The translations under genes were made by a program, and so were the position numbers. Positions 6,479-11,000 of a stretch of DNA of 11,000 nt are shown here, one piece after another. Source of the stretch: Promethearchaeota archaeon (GTDB lineage: Archaea > Asgardarchaeota > Lokiarchaeia > Sigynarchaeales > SOKP01); contig WJIN01000279.1 of assembly GCA_014730295.1 (NCBI GenBank), positions 1 through 11,000 of the forward strand. Direction: 5' to 3'. Under the pieces are notes generated by a model that saw nothing but the letters and a program-made list of their open reading frames with translations, searched no databases and was not told where the DNA came from. Within the stretch, counting starts at the first letter, position 1, and every line of letters begins with the position of its first letter.

Positions 6479-7624
6479 ATGGAAACTATAAATTATCGAA
6501 ATTATAAAAGAGGTGATGAAACACGATTAGCACTTTTATTCATGAGAGCTTTCCAAATGAACGGAAAGAGTTTCATTCGGACAAAAAGATCTGTAAAGTG
6601 GAGATATATTCAATCACCCAATTTTGAACCCGAGATGATACAGATTGCAGAGGACAAGGAAGAAAAGCGAATAGTAGGGGCGATTTATGTCAATCCAATA
6701 GAAAAGATGCGTTATAGCGGTAAAGAATATCTCGTCGGGCACATTAATGATGTATCTTGTGATCCAGGATATACAAGACAGGGTATTGCCACCCATTTGA
6801 TGAAAATGGCTTTAAATTATATGAAAAAGAAAGGATGCGATTTGGCAATGTTGGTAACAGGCTCGAATAGCATAGCAAGGAATAAAATATATCTAAAATT
6901 CGGTTTTCGGGATGTAAGACCTCTCTATTTCTATTTTAATTTTCCCAATCCATTAAGCTTAATAAACACGGTACCTCACTTTATTCCGTTATTTCCACTT
7001 TTTGTATTATTATCATTTATACCACGAAGTATTATAAAGCTCGTAATTAAATTGAATTCGTTTTTTAATGATATTTCTTCTGAGATATATCATGGTAAGG
7101 GACATATAATTTATAAGAACTCGATTAACAATATTATGCCGAAATATTACGAGATGTATTCAAAATTTTCAAATCGAAAACTTTTATGGGCAAAAATAAA
7201 TGTCCCCTACAAAAGAGAAATCCCAAGTTATATTTTTATGAAGAAAAACGAAAGAATACTTGGGGGAGCATCGCTAACTCATGAGAATTTCTATATCTCC
7301 AGACTTAATCTAGTACTAAAAATCGGGATAGTTCATGAGATATTTATTAACCAAAATAGCTTTCCTTCTTTAAAATTAAGTAGTTTAGCTTTTTCTTACT
7401 TATTAGATAAGATTATGAAAGCTGCCATTCATAAAAAACTTGGAATATTGATATATTCTGGAGATAGTTCAAATCATATTTTGAATAATAATTTTCTCAA
7501 ACTAGGATTCTTGAAGCTTAAAGGGAGTGTGTTTATGATAAAAGAATTTAATGAGAGTATAGATTATACAAAACTAAAAAAGCCTCTTTATTTACCGACA
7601 TATTTAACCTCAGGACATCCATAA
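6479..7624 (+). CDS. GNAT-family N-acetyltransferase, tandem-domain (Eis-like layout)
   Basis: This 381-residue protein probably transfers an acetyl group from acetyl-CoA to an unknown amine. Residues 1-155 form a complete GNAT domain: KWRYIQSPNF (40-49), the VGAIYVNP strand (66-73), and the acetyl-CoA loop VSCDPGYTRQGIATHLMKMA (92-111) with TRQGIA as the pyrophosphate-binding turn, then ARNKIYLKFGFRDV (133-146). A hydrophobic linker with two prolines (about 165-192) follows and may be an amphipathic or membrane-contacting helix. Residues about 220-360 look like a second, degenerate GNAT fold ending in NNNFLKLGFLKLKGSVFMIK, with no recognisable acetyl-CoA loop. Two GNAT folds in one chain recall Eis, but the third Eis domain is absent. 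The ATG at 6479 is preferred over a TTG three codons earlier. Confidence 0.8.
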   Translation: METINYRNYKRGDETRLALLFMRAFQMNGKSFIRTKRSVKWRYIQSPNFEPEMIQIAEDKEEKRIVGAIYVNPIEKMRYSGKEYLVGHINDVSCDPGYTRQGIATHLMKMALNYMKKKGCDLAMLVTGSNSIARNKIYLKFGFRDVRPLYFYFNFPNPLSLINTVPHFIPLFPLFVLLSFIPRSIIKLVIKLNSFFNDISSEIYHGKGHIIYKNSINNIMPKYYEMYSKFSNRKLLWAKINVPYKREIPSYIFMKKNERILGGASLTHENFYISRLNLVLKIGIVHEIFINQNSFPSLKLSSLAFSYLLDKIMKAAIHKKLGILIYSGDSSNHILNNNFLKLGFLKLKGSVFMIKEFNESIDYTKLKKPLYLPTYLTSGHP

Positions 7625-7667
7625 CGCTTAAAATGTGGTTTTTGGATGGTGGATATAGTAAATCGTG

Positions 7668-7677
7668 GGATTAATCC
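7668..7677. repeat. 10-bp perfect palindrome GGATTAATCC
   Basis: The palindrome lies in the 135-bp gap between the acetyltransferase and the transporter, about 60 bases upstream of the transporter's candidate TATA box. It shares its ATTAAT centre with the palindrome before asnS. It could be a regulator site, or chance. Confidence 0.25.
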
Positions 7678-7728
7678 TTCTTTATTTAATATTAAATCTT
7701 TATTATATGTTATATCTTAAATTTATCT

Positions 7729-7735
7729 AATATAC
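7729..7735 (+). promoter_or_regulatory. TATA-like box of the MFS transporter gene
   Basis: AATATAC lies 25-31 bases before the ATG at 7760 in very AT-rich DNA. No Shine-Dalgarno sequence precedes that ATG, so a leaderless transcript is likely. Several other A/T boxes nearby (7700-7720) are alternatives. Confidence 0.3.
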
Positions 7736-7759
7736 ATTCTGAAAAAATACCTATTAAAA

Positions 7760-9061
7760 ATGGAAGAAAAATTATCGAGACAGAATACAATAATAATTTT
7801 GTTAGTGGGACTTGCGGGGAACTTGGCTTGGGCGATCGAAAATCAATTTTATAACGTTTTCATGTATAAAGAAATAGCAGGTCGACCAATTTTCATTTCT
7901 ATTATGGTTGGAGCCTCAGCAATCACGGCAGCAATTACGGCAATAATTATGGGAGCTGTTTCAGATATTAAAGGAAAACGCAGAATCTTTATGTTTTATG
8001 GATTTATATTGTGGGCAATAACTACAGCTATTTATCCCATGGCAGGATTCATAACTCTTCCTCTTCTTGCAGTAGCTGTTGCGATTATTTTCGATTGCAT
8101 AATGACATATTTTGGCTCCACAGCATTCGATGCCGCCTTCAATGCTTATATCACCGATATTACTACATTAAAGAATCGGGGTAAAGGAATGGGGGTATTG
8201 CAGTTAACTATGTTATTCTCAACACTCATCGTGTATGGAATGGCGGGAATAATTGTAGAATCGATAGGATTTTATAATTTTTTCTACATAATGGGAGCAG
8301 TGGTAGGGATTTTAGGAGTCTATGGAGCATATCTATCAAAAGATCCAAAAAATCTTCAACCCTCAGGATTGACTATGAAACAGCACATAAAAAAGACTTA
8401 TAATATTGATATAGTTAGAAATAACAAGGATGTATTTCTAATTCTTTCGGGAATGCTTATATGGGCCACTGCGTTTAATGTGTTCTTTCCGTTTATTCTT
8501 ATCTACTTAGAATATTACCTAGGATTAGATTTTATGACTGCTGCGCTCGTAGTCTTTATCGGATTCATCATAAATCTTGTTCTAGCATATCCGATAGGGA
8601 TTTTAATAGATAAAATCGGGAGAAAAAAGATCACAATAAGCTGCGTGATTGCAAATGGGTTGTCCTTGTTTTTATTTATAATCAGTGCGAACTTATGGGT
8701 GTTAATCGTTGCCGGAGTGTTCACGCAATTGTTTATGACCGGATGGAATATCTCTGCGAATGCATGGATGAGAGACCTCTTTCCAAAAAAGATGCGCGGG
8801 CAATTTAGCGGTTATTATGTTTTATTTGCAGCAACAATTCCCATGGTAATAGGATCGTGGATAGGAGGAGCAATCTCTGAAGCATATGGTACATTTAAAA
8901 TAATCGACGGAATACCATCTTATGTTCCAAATTATTTGATTTTTATAGTGGCTGCGTTCATAATGATTCCAGCGATAATTCCACTGATTTTTGCAAAAGA
9001 AAAGCCACCCAAGTTGGCTCAAGAGCAAATAAAAGAAGAGATCTCTGAGATCTCTAAATAA
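7760..9061 (+). CDS. major facilitator superfamily transporter
   Basis: This integral membrane protein of 433 residues has about twelve hydrophobic segments in two halves, the typical MFS layout. The loop between helices 2 and 3 carries motif A, GAVSDIKGKRR (65-75), and the equivalent loop of the second half carries GILIDKIGRKK (280-290). NAYITDITTLKNRGKGMG (128-145) and NAWMRDLFPKKMRGQFSG (334-351) are paired segments resembling the loop after helix 4 and its counterpart in GPH/SLC45-like sugar and peptide porters. The central loop is at about 193-222, and the C-terminus is charged and cytosolic (412-433). Helix 1 contains E27 (NLAWAIENQF), which could take part in proton or substrate coupling. 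The neighbours do not indicate a substrate, and none is assigned. It follows the acetyltransferase on the same strand but has its own candidate promoter. Confidence 0.85.
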   Translation: MEEKLSRQNTIIILLVGLAGNLAWAIENQFYNVFMYKEIAGRPIFISIMVGASAITAAITAIIMGAVSDIKGKRRIFMFYGFILWAITTAIYPMAGFITLPLLAVAVAIIFDCIMTYFGSTAFDAAFNAYITDITTLKNRGKGMGVLQLTMLFSTLIVYGMAGIIVESIGFYNFFYIMGAVVGILGVYGAYLSKDPKNLQPSGLTMKQHIKKTYNIDIVRNNKDVFLILSGMLIWATAFNVFFPFILIYLEYYLGLDFMTAALVVFIGFIINLVLAYPIGILIDKIGRKKITISCVIANGLSLFLFIISANLWVLIVAGVFTQLFMTGWNISANAWMRDLFPKKMRGQFSGYYVLFAATIPMVIGSWIGGAISEAYGTFKIIDGIPSYVPNYLIFIVAAFIMIPAIIPLIFAKEKPPKLAQEQIKEEISEISK

Positions 9062-9076
9062 AATTTCCACCCTTCC

Positions 9077-9088
9077 TTTTTTCTTTTT
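9077..9088 (+). terminator. T-tract terminator after the MFS gene
   Basis: Six T, one C and five T begin 15 bases past the stop codon, preceded by CCACCCTTCC and with no clear hairpin. This matches the T-run terminators of archaea. Confidence 0.5.
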
Positions 9089-9100
9089 AATCCATAAATA

Positions 9101-9107
9101 TTTATAT
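9101..9107 (+). promoter_or_regulatory. TATA box of the phosphate-uptake operon (TTTATAT)
   Basis: TTTATATA is a strong archaeal TATA-box match. It predicts a start near 9128-9132 and a leader of about 75 bases. A second A/T box at 9171-9178 would give a much shorter leader, so there may be two promoters. Confidence 0.4.
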
Positions 9108-9204
9108 AAGGTAATTGGATCTCTTTTAGATTTGAGAACAAAATCTTATTAAAAATCAGATATATATTTCTATATATTTATTGTATAGAAAAAGGAAATT
9201 CATC

Positions 9205-9846
9205 ATGAAAAGCAAGGATATAAATAAAAGTATAGATGAAATAGCAAAGGAATACAATGCCCAATTTTTAGAGGGTGCCTCGGTTCTAAATGAAATTATG
9301 AAGGACTTCATAACCAATAAACTCGATAAATCTAGATTGGATGAAGTTATTGAATCAGAACGCAAATGCGATCGTATCAAAGAAAAATATATTCAAGTTT
9401 TATTTCAAGATAAACGCGCCCTTCCTTTTCTCGTTGAGGATAGGTACAAGATTATTACGTTAGTGGATGAAGCATTGGGAAAGGTTGAATTTATCGCTCG
9501 CTTTCTAAAGATTTATCCATTTAATTTATATGACGACATTTCAGAGAATTTTAAAAAGTTGTGCGATACATGCTATATTTTGATCAAAATGCTAATGGAT
9601 ACATTAGAACTAATGGAGACAAATTTCGATGACGCATATGAAAAAACAATTGAGATAGAAAAATTAAGACGAGATGCTCGAAAATTGAGGTATAGTTTGC
9701 TCGAGACAATATACAAAAAAACTGAGGAACCCACCAGAGTATTACTAACTTCTAAATTAGTAAATAATGTATATAATGTTATAGCATGGATTGAAGATAT
9801 TGCAGATTATTTACGGGGATTAATCATAAAATACCCCACAAGATAA
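9205..9846 (+). CDS. DUF47/PhoU-like phosphate transport accessory protein
   Basis: This cytoplasmic all-helical protein of 213 residues belongs to the PhoU-like DUF47 family, which is regularly encoded next to PiT permeases and thought to control them. PhoU-type acidic metal-binding patterns are present: ESERKCDRIKEKY (50-62; E52, D56) and IEDIADYLRGLI (196-207; E197, D198, D201), with central helices containing LVDEALGKVEFIARFL (86-101) and IEKLRRDARKLR (151-162). Length is normal for the family (about 200-220). The ATG at 9205 has AGGA ten bases upstream; the frame also opens at a TTG at 9181, judged less likely. The PiT permease starts 17 bp downstream, so the two form an operon. Confidence 0.9.
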   Translation: MKSKDINKSIDEIAKEYNAQFLEGASVLNEIMKDFITNKLDKSRLDEVIESERKCDRIKEKYIQVLFQDKRALPFLVEDRYKIITLVDEALGKVEFIARFLKIYPFNLYDDISENFKKLCDTCYILIKMLMDTLELMETNFDDAYEKTIEIEKLRRDARKLRYSLLETIYKKTEEPTRVLLTSKLVNNVYNVIAWIEDIADYLRGLIIKYPTR

Positions 9847-9848
9847 TT

Positions 9849-9857
9849 GGAGATGAG
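9849..9857 (+). promoter_or_regulatory. ribosome-binding site of the PiT gene (GGAGATGAG)
   Basis: This purine-rich site lies six bases before the ATG at 9864, within the 17-bp gap after the DUF47 gene. It fixes the permease start. Confidence 0.55.
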
Positions 9858-9863
9858 CTTAGT

Positions 9864-10826
9864 ATGGCAGACTTTTCAATTATCCCGGTATTCATCATAA
9901 TTTCTATCTTCATAGCGTTTGCAATTGGAGCAAATGATGAGACTTTTGCCACAGTTCACGGATCAAAAACACTAATGATGAAAGAATTACTGGTCTTGGC
10001 AACTATCTTAGCAATCGCAGGAGCCTTTTTCTTAGGGAGAGCTGTTAGTGAGACGGTTGGGAAGGAGTTACTCACCATCGACGTGTCTTATGCGGTAGTG
10101 CTTACAATTCTTATATCCACATCCATTTGGCTTATTGTATCATCTGCGTTAGGTGCCCCTATATCTACCACTCATTCAACAATAGGGAGTATTATGGGGA
10201 TTGGTTTGATTTTAGGGGGATTTGGTGGAGTTAATTGGCTAACGATATTAGAGATGAGCTTTTGGTGGCTATTATCACCTGTTATAGGATTTATAGCTAC
10301 ATATGTGGTCTATAAATTAATTAATAAAGCACTAATAAGCAAACTAAATGGATTTAAAGATTTCGAGCGAACAGAAAAGATTTTTTCTTATATTCTATTA
10401 GGAGTTATATGCCTTACGGCTTTTTCTCGAGCGGGGAACGACGTCTCAAATGCAGCGGGAATAGTTGTCGGACTAGGGATTGACGTGGATTTAATTCTGA
10501 TTGTCGTAGGTTTGAGTTTTTCTCTGGGAATAGTGGTTTTAGGCAGAAGAGTAATAAAAAGTGTCGGAAATATAACTGAACTCGTGCCTAGCTCAGCATT
10601 CGCCAGTGAAGTTCCAACTGCTGTAATTCTTTTTGTAGGAACATTTTTAGGAATCCCACTTTCAGGGTCCCATATGCTAGTAGCCTCTCTTATAGGGTTA
10701 TCAAAAGCAAGACGGGCACCAACAAGGAAAGGGTTGTGGAAAATAGTTGCAGTATGGATATTGACTTTCCCTATGGCTGCGTTATTGGCAGTGGGATTAT
10801 ATTTTCCGATAAATTTAATAATTTAA
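9864..10826 (+). CDS. pit: PiT-family inorganic phosphate permease
   Basis: The protein imports inorganic phosphate with sodium ions or protons across the cytoplasmic membrane. It has 320 residues and about ten hydrophobic segments arranged as two inverted repeats. The first repeat has AIGANDETFATVHGSK (20-35) and GAPISTTHSTIGS (97-109). The second has SRAGNDVSNAAGI (188-200) and GIPLSGSHMLVASLIG (263-278). The paired ND and S-T-H elements are the PiT substrate and ion-binding signatures. The second repeat keeps the usual NDVxNA. The first reads ANDETFAT: it lacks the second Asn and is about two residues shorter before GSK. The loop between halves (about 155-172) is short. It is the second gene of the DUF47-PiT operon. 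Substrate is inferred from family and context. Confidence 0.9.
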   Translation: MADFSIIPVFIIISIFIAFAIGANDETFATVHGSKTLMMKELLVLATILAIAGAFFLGRAVSETVGKELLTIDVSYAVVLTILISTSIWLIVSSALGAPISTTHSTIGSIMGIGLILGGFGGVNWLTILEMSFWWLLSPVIGFIATYVVYKLINKALISKLNGFKDFERTEKIFSYILLGVICLTAFSRAGNDVSNAAGIVVGLGIDVDLILIVVGLSFSLGIVVLGRRVIKSVGNITELVPSSAFASEVPTAVILFVGTFLGIPLSGSHMLVASLIGLSKARRAPTRKGLWKIVAVWILTFPMAALLAVGLYFPINLII

Positions 10827-10830
10827 ATGT

Positions 10831-10852
10831 TATTTTTTAAATTTAATTTTTC
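10831..10852 (+). terminator. T-rich terminator after the PiT gene
   Basis: Runs of six and five T (10833-10838 and 10847-10851) begin just past the stop codon at 10826, with no clear stem. They lie between the PiT gene and the probable convergent gene end to the right. Confidence 0.45.
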
Positions 10853-10907
10853 AAGTTGGTAAGAAAGAGTTATTGGAGATTTTGAGTAATATCTGAATAT
10901 GAAATTT

Positions 10908-11000
10908 TTATTTTGGACAATTATTCTCTATACCATCTAAAATTCCTTTGAGTATCACTTGACTACCTTGCGTTTCATAGATTTCCATCAACTCACCATA
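10908..11000 (-). CDS. C-terminal end of an unidentified gene (runs off the right edge)
   Basis: On the minus strand a frame is open from the window edge to a TAA at 10910-10908, 31 codons. The peptide ends KGILDGIENNCPK and includes MEIYETQGSQVILKG, a composition typical of a soluble protein. It would be convergent with the PiT gene, and the 81-bp gap between the ends holds only T-rich sequence. Thirty-one open codons in AT-rich DNA is suggestive, not conclusive. The family is not recognisable. Confidence 0.4.
   Translation of the reverse strand, partial: YGELMEIYETQGSQVILKGILDGIENNCPK

Noticed and set aside
8515..9070. Minus-strand open frames over the MFS gene end
   Set aside because: They are shadows of hydrophobic-codon-rich sequence; the plus-strand MFS reading is unambiguous.
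9156..9380. 74-codon minus-strand open frame over the DUF47 start
   Set aside because: It is antisense to a well-supported DUF47 gene and spans that gene's promoter region.
1..11000. CRISPR arrays, tRNA or rRNA genes, riboswitches
   Set aside because: No regularly spaced repeats, no cloverleaf-like or rRNA-like sequence, and no long structured leader were seen on either strand by eye.

Overview
The window reads as part of an AT-rich archaeal genome. The tRNA-synthetase is of the archaeal AsnRS type. TATA-like boxes sit 20-35 bases before several genes, T-tracts stand in for hairpin terminators, and Shine-Dalgarno-like sites are short. A stand-alone Roadblock/LC7 protein, a group greatly expanded in Asgard archaea, makes an Asgard lineage (Lokiarchaeia-like) the best guess. 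This is inference: no rRNA or other lineage-defining marker is present.

Left part (1-1440): a DDE transposase gene (TTG start, about 117-1334), visibly richer in G+C than everything to its right, marks an insertion sequence. Its N-terminus looks short for a zinc-finger transposase. An open frame on the minus strand (1-137) abuts it and may be a gene fragment at the insertion junction.

Translation block (1441-5966): asparaginyl-tRNA synthetase, then gatA and gatB, the A and B subunits of the tRNA-dependent amidotransferase. gatA and gatB are separated by one base and clearly co-translated; asnS is 180 bp upstream with room for its own termination and a new promoter. No gatC is present in the window. 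Direct (AsnRS) and indirect (GatCAB) routes to Asn-tRNA thus sit side by side, which is unusual for archaea and is the most interesting biological point here.

Middle (6033-9061): a Roadblock/LC7 protein on the minus strand, convergent with gatB and divergent from a tandem-GNAT acetyltransferase; then a 12-helix major facilitator transporter of unknown substrate.

Right part (9205-10826): a DUF47/PhoU-like protein and a PiT-family phosphate permease 17 bp apart, the classic inorganic phosphate uptake pair. The first signature of the permease is atypical. A probable gene end on the minus strand (10908-11000) runs off the window.

Most of the window is recognisable house-keeping and transport. 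I do not see a clearly new multi-gene system; the findings are local oddities.
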